From assembly GCA_001972305.1 (NCBI GenBank), contig BDDD01000082.1, positions 310,001 through 374,000 on the forward strand: 64,000 bases of DNA. Direction: 5' to 3'. The position numbers were made by a program, and so were the translations under genes. Under the pieces are notes generated by a model, which was not told the DNA's origin, did not search any database, and saw nothing but the letters and a program-made list of their open reading frames with translations. Shown piece after piece: positions 1-9,935 of this stretch. This DNA is from Cephalotus follicularis. Taxonomy: Eukaryota > Streptophyta > Magnoliopsida > Oxalidales > Cephalotaceae. Positions within the stretch are counted from its first letter, which is position 1. Each line of letters opens with the position of its first letter.

Positions 1-513
1 TAGCGAACCGCTTTCAAAACTAACCTTGGTCAATCTCCTTACCGTCTTGTGTATGGTAAAGCTTCTCATCTTCCGGTGGAATTAGAACATCGAGCCTTTT
101 GGGCTATTAAGCAATTTAACTTTCATCGTTCCATTGCGGGTAGTCATCGTGCACTTCAATTGTCTGAGTTAGAAGAAATTCGACATGACGCGTATGACAA
201 TGCAAAGATTTCCAAAGAAAAGACCAAGGCTTTTCATGATGCACGGATTTTACGAAAAAGTTTTGAAGTAGGAGACAAGGTTCTTTTATATAATTCACAT
301 TTACATTTGTTTCCTGGAAAATTGAGGTCTCGTTGGGATGGTCTGTATATTGTTACAAATGTTTTCTCACATGGTGATTTTGAGATATGTAAGCCAGGTA
401 CAGAAGATGTGTTCAAAGTAAATAGGCAAAGATTGAAGAAATTTTTAGAGTTTCCGGCTGCGCCGCTGAAAGAAGCCATGGACTTGCATGAGCCTCTTTA
501 TGAGCCTCCATGA
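1..513 (+). pseudogene. Integrase C-terminal region remnant of the Athila-like element
   Basis: The remnant gives about 155 residues from a GTG at 49, with the same frame readable upstream to the window edge. It covers the end of the integrase core ([23 protein letters not shown]), a basic and charged linker, and the C-terminal DNA-binding segment ([30 protein letters not shown]). In the family this part binds DNA during insertion of the cDNA copy. The product would have been the tail of a polyprotein. It ends about 120 bp before the polypurine tract, the normal gypsy layout. Confidence 0.75.
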
Positions 514-613
514 TCATATTCGGTAAACCCTACCCCTTTGTTCTTTATTTTATTGCATTGTTTCTTATATTTGTGTGATCATGCATGTTTCTTTTCTTTA
601 GTTTCTTTCTAGT

Positions 614-655
614 GCATTGAGGACAATGCAAGATTTAAGTATGGGTGGGGGGGTT
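614..655 (+). other. Conserved hairpin and polypurine tract before the Athila-like 3' LTR
   Basis: GCATTGAGGACAATGC at 614-629 is a perfect 6-bp stem with loop AGGA. About 10 bp later comes a G-rich purine tract (641-654). A hairpin of this sequence just before the purine tract recurs in many plant Athila/Tat-type elements as I remember them. The purine tract primes plus-strand synthesis; the role of the hairpin is not known to me. Confidence 0.65.
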
Positions 656-704
656 AGACCAAATTTCATTTTAATTTTGAAAGTAGGAATAAGTGTTGAT
701 ATGC

Positions 705-1393
705 TTAGACTTCTCTCTTTCCTTCTGGTGTTATAAAACGAGAGAGATAGGTTGGGAGGGTTATTTTTATGCAGACACCTCCCACCTAACACATTTCTTC
801 TGTCACCTAACAGCCACTCCCGAAATCTCTCCCACTTTCTCTCTTTCTGCAATTCTTATCATTTTCTTTCTTTCCTTTTTGCAGGTGGTATATGGCAGGT
901 GAGGATTCCTCTGCATGTTCCATGTGAGGACATGTTATGGGCATCCCTGGAAATACACAGACATGCGCAACACGTCAATATGCACTAGAAAAGGCGTTAG
1001 GTAGCCTTTAATCAATCCCTCCTCCCATGACATTCTGCTGATGAAGAACGTGTTGTCCATTCGCACAAAAGGCGTCGACGTCTTCCCTTAGACGTCGATG
1101 TCTTTTCCAGATTGGTAAGGAGGTGTCGATGCTTCCTTCCCGAGTCGACGTGCATGCCCATGCATTCACGTGTGCCCTAGCTCACAAAGGAGTCGACGTC
1201 TTTCCAAAAGACGTCGATGTCTTTTGGCCAAAACAGCGCCGTTTCAAGCTTTAACATACACACTCCATTTCTTAGTCCATAACTAGGGTTTGCAAGCATC
1301 TTTCAAGCCAAAACTCAACATTCTCATTAAATCAAGTTCAATGATTACATCATAAATGGAAATATTACATTCATGAAAATGCCGGGCGTTACA
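705..1393 (-). repeat. Truncated solo-LTR fragment, same family as 19061-21925
   Basis: The fragment aligns with 21225-21925. Shared features are an AAAACGAGAGAGA block, a TTTTTATGCAGA block, two GTCGAC clusters, GCATGCCCATGCA and the terminus GGGCGTTACA. Only the LTR-start part is present, in minus orientation (TGTAACGCCC on the minus strand starts at 1393). The left edge near 705 is approximate and I found no target duplication. Confidence 0.7.
1071..1225. promoter_or_regulatory. GTCGAC-type motif array in the LTR fragment
   Basis: Five or more copies of GTCGACG/GTCGATG sit here, several as mirrored pairs of the form GTCGACGTCTTT...AAAAGACGTCGATG about 20 bp apart. Each pair is nearly self-complementary over about 28 bp. 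The function is unknown; position and repetition suggest a U3 regulatory array. Confidence 0.5.
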
Positions 1394-1410
1394 CTTTTGG
1401 ACCAGAAGGG

Positions 1411-1512
1411 ATCGACGTCTTTCACCTTAGGAGTCGACATCTTTTACACGCCTCTCAGCAAGACGCGACTTTTACAAGAAGACATCGACGCCTTTTCAAA
1501 GAAGTCGACGCC
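1411..1512. promoter_or_regulatory. GTCGAC-type motif array upstream of the Athila-like TATA box
   Basis: TCGAC cores occur at 1412, 1434, 1485 and 1505, with a related CGCGAC near 1464. Neighbouring spacings are about 20-22 bp. The array lies about 90 bp upstream of the TATA box at 1601, so it is in the U3 position. It is outside the chromovirus-type families that carry most arrays in this window. Confidence 0.5.
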
Positions 1513-1600
1513 TTCCTCTGCAGCAGAAATAGAAAGATTAGATTTTTGCCAGATTTTGTAACTAGGATTGCTTTTATTCCATTTTTGATCAATTTTGTAG

Positions 1601-1609
1601 TATATAAAC
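1601..1609 (+). promoter_or_regulatory. TATA box of the Athila-like LTR
   Basis: TATATAAAC lies in an AT-rich setting inside the LTR, about 90 bp after the motif array. About 60 bp downstream a pyrimidine-rich stretch could be the start of the transcribed part. A TATA box here is expected for an LTR promoter. Confidence 0.55.
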
Positions 1610-2314
1610 AAAACAATGCCGGCCAAATCAAGTGTGTAGAGTAGAGAGAGGTTGTAGAACCCTAATTTCTTTCATCAATTTAGTTTTCTTTCATAATGTT
1701 TAGTAGCTAATTTTTTAAGGTTTTGGGAAAGAACAAAGCCTAGATTGTTATTGTTTCAATTCCATCAATAAAAATCCGTGAATATTTGATTTGTTCTTCA
1801 ATATTTCTGCCTTCGCACACACTTTGTATGTCTGATTAAAATCCACAAACATCTTGTCGGTGAAGCTGAAAGTTGGTGAATAAATGGTGTTTAATTAAAC
1901 GGAGTCTACTCATACGATTTGTCGCAACGAACACACTTCGTATAGACCTAGCATGTCTACTCATACGTCTTGCCGCCGTTATCATGCCGTACTTCGTATA
2001 GACCTAGCATGTGTACTCATACGTCTTGTCATCACCGCCGCACTCCGTATCGATCTAGCTGCCATTGATTATCAAGGTATGATCGTTCAATTAAATGAAA
2101 TTGTTCCATACAATCTACGGTGAGTTTCTAAACCCCAAAACCGCTTTCTAATTATATCTTTTCTTAGCCTTTATTCATTAGTTTGATAGTTTATCTTGAA
2201 ATTGGTATACTTCACCTAGGTTGGATAGATTATAACTAGTTTATGTTTCCCTGTGTTCGACCTGTTACTGCATGATCCGTGCACTTGCAGCTATAAATTT
2301 TAAAACATTCTTTT

Positions 2315-3843
2315 TAACAGTGAACAATGCTTTAGAAGATATAATATGTATATCATGCCTGGATGTTTTCTGTATGATTGCATGTCATGGATTGATTGAA
2401 AACGGTTTGTGAGTAGTGCATGCTCTGTTATTTTAAAATGCGACCTGGCAATTCTGGACAAGAACAGTCGATTGTTAATCCCAACAGTCAACTACTCAAT
2501 GTATCCAGTCGACAACCTAATTAAAACAGCCGGCTAATCTTATGAACAGCCGACTGTCAAGTGACAAAATGCTAAGATTAGCTGCTGTTAGACTTATAAT
2601 TGTGTGTAATTACCCTGGCCTCCACAAGGGATGATGGTAACAGTCAATCCTGGCCTTAGGTAGTTATATTAAAGAAAGTAAACAACTTATACTCTCATTG
2701 TGACAAGTTGGGAAAATGACTAGGGTATGCTAACATCTTGTTGAACCCTTGAATTGATTGTTCCGCTACTGTTTATTGATACGGTTATACATACTGTATA
2801 GCTATTAAGTGTTTATAAATACTATTGTTACACTTAATATTAATGACTGAACCAACTAGTGCTATAAGCACAAATATGAGTTTTCCTTATTGTTTCCAAA
2901 ATAAGAACTTATTGTCAAATTACTACTGATTTTCCTCCCATGAGAGGCACATCTACTATACTGAATACTGTTTCCTCCAAAGAGAGGTACGGTCACTGAA
3001 CTGTGAAATGTTTCGAAAGAAAACAACTTTATATTGCATATTATAAACTTATGTAATATTGCTATTGAATTTATTGCATTGTTTGTCTATGCTTATTTTC
3101 GTTAGTCGAGTGATAGGAGACATCACTGGCTACGTGGTGGTCCTATGTGCCAGGAGTTGGCTAGAGCTTCCACCACACTTATCTGCAATGCAGATCCAGA
3201 TTGTTACCTGCCCGCTAATTACTAGCAGAATTGACCTGATCTATCATCTTCAGAGTGTAGGGTGATAGTTAGGTGGTGCATAGTTGGTGTAGGAGTTAGC
3301 GACATGTGACACCCAAACCACTGTATTGATTGATTTTACCCTTGTGCGGTATTCCTGAATTGTACTGTTTATGGCCACTTGGTATGATTACTTATATATA
3401 TTGAAATACTTATATATATATGTTATTTCAGATAACTGACATGCATGTTACATTTATGTGTTCTTTATCATGCTTTACTCCTACTTAGCCAAGTGAGGAC
3501 AACGGCTAACCCCCTACAATTTCAGATTAAGTGAAGGCGTTCGGAGAAGTGCTGCTGAAGCTTTTGGAGAGCCTCTATTTTTTGTTAAGGTTGTTATTCC
3601 TTATGTTTTGTATTGAAATGAACGTTCACACTCCGTTGTTGTTTTTTTACTTTCCTATATGTAAAAGGATAATTGTTGGTTGTATATGCACGTAGTATGG
3701 GCTGTGTGCGGATAATTTTATAATCCGACAATGGAATGCTTCACTTATGTTCATGAATGTTGATTTAAATGTTAATGCTGGATTATTACTTATAGCTGAT
3801 ATAACCATATATGTTGTCTCTTAACGGAAGGCGGGGTGTGACA
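2315..3843 (+). repeat. 5' LTR of Tekay-1, 3' portion only
   Basis: It matches 9680-11245 throughout and ends GGGGTGTGACA. It holds a GTCGAC-type array near 2467-2555, a TTAGCC...GGCTAA hairpin at 3485-3509 and the terminal block shared with the 3' LTR. No gene is present. Confidence 0.85.
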
Positions 3844-3846
3844 GCA

Positions 3847-3858
3847 TGGTATCAAAGC
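3847..3858 (+). other. Primer binding site of Tekay-1
   Basis: TGGTATCAAAGC lies 3 bp after the 5' LTR end. It closely matches the complement of the initiator-type tRNA-Met 3' end used by many plant LTR elements (TGGTATCAGAGC). Confidence 0.75.
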
Positions 3859-3949
3859 TTATTTTTAAATAAGATATCGCTGGGATAAGTTTCTCGGTAA
3901 TTAAGTCAATTGATTCCTAATGATTATGTCATTCCATATAGGAAACCGA

Positions 3950-4770
3950 ATGGACGTACGAAGAGGTAGAAGAGGAAAGTGTAGAGCCGACGAAGGAGTC
4001 AATGCACCACCAGTGCACGAACATGATCCACCAGTGAATGAAGGAGTAAATATTCCTCCAGTGCAAGAAGAGAGGAGTAATTTTGACCGCATGGCAGACC
4101 TCTTCCAGCAGCAAATGCAAGCCAATGCGGCAAACATAGAGTAGATATGTCAGATGTACGAGGCTAACCGAGCCTATCAGCACGCTCTTGAAGCTTCTCA
4201 TACTGGTGGATTTGGCAGAGATTTGGAGTGGTTCATGAGACAGAATCCTCCGACATTTAATGGCGAGCTGAATGCTACTGTGGCCGAGCAGTGGATTAGA
4301 GATCTGGAGAAAATATTTGCTACTTTGGAGTGTACTGATGAGCAGAAACTCAACTTTGCTGTATACCGCTTATGGGGCGAGGCTAGCTATTGGTGGGAAA
4401 GGATTGAAGCAAAGTGGGAATCCAGTAGACTTGACAGGACTTGGGACAAATTTCAATATGAGTTCCTTGTAACTTATGTACAACAAATAGAACGTGACCG
4501 GAGGAAGACCGAGCTGATGGAGTTATGTCAAGGGGATATGACGGTAGCTCAGTACTAGACAAGAGTTGTGGAGCTGGCAAGACATACACCTTATCTTATG
4601 GAGGGTGAATCACGAATGATCCGAAGGTTTCTAAAAGGCCTTCGACCTGATATCAGATCTAAACTGTTAATGTTGCAGCTAACTTCTTTTGTAGATAATG
4701 CTGAAAGGGCGATGATTCTGGAGGCCGATGCTAAAGAAAGGAGAGCGGAGCGGTCTCGTACTAATTAATT
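3950..4770 (+). pseudogene. gag capsid region remnant of Tekay-1
   Basis: The region starts with a basic MDVRRGRRGKCRADEG segment and a proline-rich stretch. A retrotransposon gag domain follows, with the motifs PPTFNGELNA, EQWIRDLEKIF, CTDEQKLNFAVYRL and WWERIEAKW, then MELARHTPYL. In the family, gag forms the particle that encloses the RNA. The same gag family appears on the minus strand at 35150-35548. It is broken. Confidence 0.8.
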
Positions 4771-4907
4771 GAGGCCCGCACAGTCACAAGGGTAGGGGAG
4801 TAATAATCCTGCTAAGTCGACAAGGTCTGAAAACAAGGGTCAAGGAGGTTCTCGACGTAGAAATTCACGATCAAGAACTCCTAACCAAAGCGGTCAACAG
4901 AATTCAG

Positions 4908-5015
4908 GTGGATGTACTTTTTGTGGTTGCCAGAACCATGACGAGACTGAGTGCTGGAAAAATATGGGGAAATGCTTGAGGTGTGGTTCACAAGAACATA
5001 TTCTGAATTGTTGTC
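4908..5015 (+). pseudogene. Two zinc knuckles of Tekay-1 nucleocapsid region
   Basis: Two CX2CX4HX4C knuckles follow each other, CTFCGCQNHDETEC and CLRCGSQEHILNCC, after a basic serine-rich linker. Such knuckles bind the element RNA. A double knuckle is common in plant chromovirus gag. Confidence 0.75.
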
Positions 5016-5139
5016 CAATGATGAGGGATCAAGCACGTGGCCAAAAGGGAAGTGCTTGTGTGAGTGGTAATGTTGCGGCTGCTCAACCGTGGAAGGATAC
5101 CAGAAAAGGGATTGTGAAAGGTAGGGTCTACACCTTATC

Positions 5140-5590
5140 CAGAGATGATGTTCCAGAATCTACTACTATTGTGGGAGGTACCATTTTTATATCTGGCATA
5201 CTAGCTCATGTATTGATTGACCCTGGTGCGACGCATTCATTCATTGCATCTGAATTTGCTTGCAACGTGCATGGTATGACTTCTAGATTACCTTATGCAT
5301 TGGAGGTGAGTACTCCAGCTGGTACTTGTCTTCTATCTGATACTGTAATGAAAGATTGTGAGATCATGGTAGCTGGGATTCAGTTATCTGCTGACCTGAT
5401 AGTGTTGCCTATTCGAGATTCTGATGTAATCTTGGGGATGGACTGGTTGTATGCTCATCATGCTTGTGTTGATTGCTATAACAAGATGATGACCTTTTAT
5501 CTTCAAGATGGGACTAAGTGCAAGTTTATCGGGGAGAAGAATGTTTCTGCTCCAATCATATCGTATACTCGAGCAAAGAAGTATCTCTAG
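5140..5590 (+). pseudogene. Protease region remnant of Tekay-1
   Basis: A retropepsin-like core is visible: VLIDPGATHSFIA with the D-x-G catalytic pattern, then the beta-rich segment ending VILGMDWLYAHHA and the conserved DCYNK. The domain is fused downstream of the zinc knuckles in a polyprotein layout. In the family it cuts the polyprotein into working parts. Confidence 0.7.
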
Positions 5591-5608
5591 CAAGGATGTG
5601 AAGGCTAT

Positions 5609-6400
5609 TTGGCGTATGTGATTGATCACATGAAAGATACGCCTAGTATTGAACAAGTTCCTGTTGTATGTTATTTTCCTGATGTATTTATGGATGATCT
5701 CACTTCGTTGCCACCGGAGAGAGATAAAGAGTTCAGTATTGAACTATTTCCTGGGACTGCTCCTATATCAAAAGCTCCGTTCCAAATGGCTTCTGCTGAA
5801 CTGAAGGAGTTGAAGGCTCAACTACAGGATTATCTTGATAAGGACTTCATTAGACCGAGAGTGTCACCGTGGGGAGCACCGATTCTGTTTGTGAAAAAGA
5901 AGGATGGATCGATGCGGCTATGCATCGACTACAGGCTGCTAAATCAGGTAACTATGAAGAACAAGTATCCTCTGCCACACGTCGAGGAGTTGTTTGACCA
6001 ATTGCAAGGCTCTGCTATATTCTCCAAACTTGACCTGAGAACAGGTTATCACCCGTTGAGGATTCGAGAAGGTGATGTGGAGAAGACCGCATTTCGAACC
6101 AGATATGGGCATTACGAATTTCTAATACTGCCGTTTGGTTTGACAAATGCACCTGCAACCTTTATGTGTTTAATGAACAGAGTGTTCCAGTCCTATCTTG
6201 ACCCGTTTATCATTTTATTCTTAGACGACATCCTGATTTATTCGAGGAGCATTGAGGAACACATGTAGCATTTGAGGATTGTATTGCAGACATTGCAGAA
6301 GGAACATCTATTCTCCAAATTTAGCAAGTGCAAGTTTTGGCTGGATCATGTGACTTTCCTAGGTCACATTGTGTCGAGGGAAGGGTTGTTGGTGGATCCT
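5609..6400 (+). pseudogene. Reverse transcriptase remnant of Tekay-1
   Basis: RT blocks appear in order: [78 protein letters not shown] and the catalytic FLDDILIYS. This enzyme copies element RNA into DNA. The block order is ordinary Ty3/gypsy. The fossil is recognisable across the whole domain. Confidence 0.85.
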
Positions 6401-6439
6401 TCAAAGATATAGAGTATTGTTGATTGGACCCAACCGAGG

Positions 6440-7010
6440 ACCGTTACTGAAGTTCGTAGCTTCTTGGGATTGGCTGGCTACTACCGAAGGTTCATCAAAG
6501 GGTTTGCGAAGCTTGCTACACCATTGGCACAGTTGACTCAGAAGAAGTCAAGTTTTGTGTGGGATGATTCTTGTGAGGCAAGTTTCCAAGAGTTGAAGAG
6601 TTGGTTGATTTCGGCTCCCATGTTGGCATTACCGAAGGGTAATGAGGGTGTCACTGTCTATACTGATGCTTCTGGGAAGGGATTGGGATGCTTCTTATGC
6701 AACATGGTAGGGTTATTGCATACGCATCGAGAAAGTTAAATCCGTACAAAGAAAATTACCCCGTACACGATCTTGAGTTGGCAGCCATAGTATTCGCTTT
6801 GCAGAAATGGAGACACTATCTCTATGGTGCTCAATTTGAGATCTTCACTGACCATAAAAGTTTGAAGTATTTGTTTTCCCAGAAGGAGCTCAACATCAGA
6901 CAGAGACGATGGGTGGAGTTCTTTAATGATTACAACTGCAACATTCAATACCACCCAGGAAAGGCGAATGTAGTAGCGGATGCGCTGAGTCGCAAGGCAA
7001 TGATTGCTGG
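6440..7010 (+). pseudogene. RNase H remnant of Tekay-1
   Basis: The linker [19 protein letters not shown] is followed by the RNase H core: [48 protein letters not shown] and [11 protein letters not shown]. It ends [10 protein letters not shown]. In the family it degrades the RNA strand during copying. It is split over more than one reading frame. Confidence 0.8.
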
Positions 7011-7239
7011 AGCAATGGTTTCACAGTGGAAGCTATTGGAGGAATTTCAGAGATGGAATCCGTTCATGGTTTCCCGAGGAGTTATTGTGACAAATCTTAA
7101 AGCACAACCGGAACTTCTGTAGCGTATTCTGACTGCTCAATATAGTGACAATGGGTTATGGAGTATTCATGAGAACCTAGACACTGATTCTGAGTTCTCC
7201 ATTCATAATGATGGCATATTGAGGTTCTGAGGAAGGATA

Positions 7240-8307
7240 TGTGTTCCGGATGATGAGAGCATCAGGGATGAGCTACTTCAGCAAGCCCACAAGTCAAAAT
7301 ACAGTGTTCACCCTGGAAGTTCCAAGATGTGGCATGACCTAAAAAATAACTACTGGTGGAGTGGTATGAAAAGAGAGATTCCCGAATATATAGCAAGATG
7401 TTTGACCTGTCAGAGAGTGAAGGCTGAACATCAGAAACCTGCGGGACTGCTACAATCGTTACCAGTGGTTGAGTGGAAATGGGAGCATGTGACCATGGAC
7501 TTCGTGTCGGGATTACCAAGGTCACGGAATTAGTATGAAGCAGTGTGGGTTATAGTGGACAGACTCACTAAGTCTGCTCACTTCCTCCCAATGAACATGA
7601 CGTGTTCTATCGAGAAGCTGGCTCGATTGTATATCCGGTAGATAGTGAGATTGCATGGAGTGCTGATCAGTATTGTTTGTGACCGAGATGCTAGATTCAC
7701 TTCAACGTTCTGGAAGAAGTTCCAAGCGGCAATGGGAACATCATTGAATTTCAGTACTACGTTCCACCCGCAGACCGACGAACAGTCCGAGCGTACCATT
7801 CAGACTCTGGAGGATATGCTACGGGCTTGCATGATTGACTTTGCTGGGAGTTGGGAAGATCATCTATCACTGATTGAGTTCTCTTACAACAACAGCTATC
7901 ACACCAGCATTGGGATGGCTCCCTACGAAGCCTTGTATGGGAGAAAGTGCAGATCGCCTATTTGCTGGGATGAGGTAGGTGAAAAACAAGTGCTGGGACC
8001 AGACTTGGTACAAGAGACAACTAAAAAAGTGGAAATAATCAATAAGAGACTGCTAGCTGCAAAAAGTCGGCAGAAGAGTTACGCCGATGTAAAACGGAGG
8101 AAGCTAGAATTCGAGAAGGGGGATCATGTTTTCCTGAAGATCTCGCCTTCGAAAGGGATACATCGTTTTGGCCTCAAGGGGAAGTTGGCTCCAAGATATA
8201 TTGGACCTTATGAGATACTGGAGAGAGTGGGGGACGTGGCATATCAGATTGCACTACCGCCCAGTTTATCGGGTGTGCATAACATATTTCATGTTTCCAT
8301 GTTATGA
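7240..8307 (+). pseudogene. Integrase remnant of Tekay-1
   Basis: The zinc-binding N-terminal segment is seen as HKSKYSVHPGSSKMWHDL and RCLTCQRVKAEHQKPAGLL. The catalytic core shows VTMDFVSGLPRS, then [12 protein letters not shown] and [20 protein letters not shown], followed by [20 protein letters not shown]. The C-terminal part ([33 protein letters not shown]) resembles the GPY/F module. Integrase joins the DNA copy to the chromosome. Confidence 0.8.
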
Positions 8308-8334
8308 AAATACGTACCTAACCCATCTCACATA

Positions 8335-8538
8335 TTGAGTTACGACCCTGGATTCATCAGTAATAATTTATCTTATGAAGAGAGACCGACGAGGATCATG
8401 GTTCGAATGGAGAATCTGTTGAGGAATAAGACTATTCCTATGGTAAAAGTACTGTGGCGTTTTCACAGATCTGAGGAAGCCACGTGGGAGCGTGAAGACG
8501 AAATGATGGATACATTTCCTCACTTGTTCGAAACGTAA
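8335..8538 (+). pseudogene. Chromodomain-like tail of Tekay-1
   Basis: Sixty-seven residues follow the integrase, with EERPTRIMVRMENLLRNK, then VKVLWRFHRSEEATWERED and a final FPHLFET. This is the group II-type chromodomain of plant chromoviruses. It is thought to steer integration to certain chromatin. It is the last coding piece before the 3' LTR. Confidence 0.7.
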
Positions 8539-8566
8539 AGGCTAAATTCAGGGACAGAGTTTCTTT

Positions 8567-8579
8567 AAGGATGGGGGAA
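8567..8579 (+). other. Polypurine tract of Tekay-1
   Basis: AAGGATGGGGGAA abuts the 3' LTR start TGTAATAACC at 8580. It is the plus-strand priming site. Confidence 0.8.
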
Positions 8580-8740
8580 TGTAATAACCGCAAACTTCAA
8601 TTAATGTACATTATACCCAATGATGATTGTATTGAGTTTTAGTATCCAATTACTATATAATTTGGGGCTGTCAAATTGTTGGAATGAATTAAAATGCAAA
8701 TGTGGTGAAATACAATCAACAAACCAAAACAAGCCTCAAA

Positions 8741-8866
8741 CAGCCGACTGTCACAGGGCAACAGTCGACTGCCTTATTTACGGAGGAACAACCAACTGTC
8801 ACAGGGGAACAGTCGACTGGTTGATACGTGGAATGGACAATAGACTACCAAGTAAATACAGTCGTC
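8741..8866. promoter_or_regulatory. GTCGAC-type array 1 of the Tekay-1 3' LTR
   Basis: The stretch has CAGCCGACTG, CAGTCGACTG, CAACTGTCA, CAGTCGACTG and CAGTCGTCTG variants in the early LTR. Spacing is looser than in array 2. The equivalent part of the 5' LTR is outside the window. Confidence 0.5.
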
Positions 8867-9075
8867 TGGTATGGCACAGGACAAGTGTCTATGCATGGCG
8901 CGAGACAGAGCTAAGGCGTGGCATGCAATGGATAGGTGTTGTATGCATGCCACCAGCTGTAACAACATGTAAGGGTGATGCGTTGCATGCCCTCTATCCA
9001 TTCTTCAAGACCTACACACTTGCAAACCTGCAATCACAACAGAAAAGTGAGAAGAAATTGAAAGAAAGACATGTG

Positions 9076-9078
9076 CAT

Positions 9079-9132
<54 letters not shown>
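9076..9132. repeat. (GT)n(GA)n microsatellite
   Basis: About 13 GT units run directly into about 13 GA units. It lies inside the Tekay-1 3' LTR, upstream of the part of the LTR shared with the 5' copy. Confidence 0.9.
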
Positions 9133-9135
<3 letters not shown>

Positions 9136-9822
9136 AAGAAGGTTGAATTAATGGAATCTGACGAGTTCTAAGACTTTGAAACCCTTATATCAGTTAGTGA
9201 GGAATGGAAAGGAGTGTTGGAAACACTTGAGAGAGAAGGAAACGCATTGGACAGTAGCGGTTGGCAAGTTGATGCAGGGAGTTTTCAAAGGGGAATTTGG
9301 AGCTCAAATCATCTGGTAAGATCTTAGCTCGACTTGTGCTACTGGTGTATGGATATACAAGTTCTAGGTAGACATAAATGCATGCATATAGCTGCTGTTA
9401 ACATCTAGCTCTTGGATTAGATTCTGGAACTTTGCATGTTGAGGTTGGAGTGTACAAAGTGAGTCGGAGCATAGATTTTCATTGGTAAGCTACTAATTCG
9501 ACCTCACTTGTTGTTATCATGACTTAACCACCTCATAAACCTACTGATTTTAATGTTTACACCTACTGTTTACATGCAAGTAGATTATATTGCTAGAAAT
9601 TGGAGTTGGTGTAAGAGTTTTGAACACAAAGAGAAGAATCAATCCAATTGATTCTGGGATAGCATTTGAGGTAAGGGTTTTGACATGCTTTAGAAGATAT
9701 AATATGTATATCATGCCTGAATGTTTTCTGTATGATTGCATGTCATGGATTGATTTAAAATGGATTGTGAGTAGTGCATGCTCTGTTATTTTAAACTGCT
9801 GCCTGGCAATTCTGGACAAGAA

Positions 9823-9935
9823 TAGTCTACTGTTAATCCCAATAGTCGACTACTCAATGTATCCAGTCGACTGTTAAGGACAAATAGTCGACTGCCTAAT
9901 TAAAACAGCCGGCTAATCATATGAACAGCCGACTG
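9823..9935. promoter_or_regulatory. GTCGAC-type array 2 of the Tekay-1 3' LTR
   Basis: Motif starts are at 9823, 9843, 9864, 9885, 9906 and 9926, so successive spacings are 20, 21, 21, 21 and 20 bp. The motifs are TAGTCGACTA, CAGTCGACTG, TAGTCGACTG, CAGCCGGCTA and CAGCCGACTG, with one drifted copy. Spacer sequences differ. A decayed copy of the array is in the 5' LTR near 2467-2555. Confidence 0.6.

Larger units (their letters stand above)
1..2314 (+). mobile_element. Athila-like Ty3/gypsy retrotransposon, 3' part
   Basis: The window opens inside the end of the pol region of a Ty3/gypsy element, followed by a polypurine tract and an LTR ending in TTTAACA. The integrase C-terminal motifs ([22 protein letters not shown]) and the GCATTGAGGACAATGC hairpin before the purine tract are typical of non-chromoviral Athila/Tat-type elements. 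Sequence matching the middle of the Tekay-1 LTR starts directly after the end (about 2315-2326), so I infer that this element inserted into that LTR and that its 5' half lies left of the window. It is a partial, degraded copy. Confidence 0.75.
656..2314 (+). repeat. 3' LTR of the Athila-like element, with a nested LTR fragment
   Basis: The LTR runs from just after the purine tract to TTTAACA at 2314. Its exact left end is unclear because another LTR fragment sits at about 705-1393. The rest holds a GTCGAC-type array (1411-1512), a TATA box at 1601 and a segment at about 1905-2060 in which ACTCATACG and TTCGTATAGACCTAGCATG recur. It ends with CCGTGCACTTGC near 2277, a common feature of Athila-type LTR ends. 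No gene is seen in it. Confidence 0.65.

Noticed and set aside
8620-9171. 183-codon open frame as a host gene
   Set aside because: It runs across an LTR motif array and a GT/GA microsatellite, giving CVCVCV and ERERER tracts; no domain is seen.
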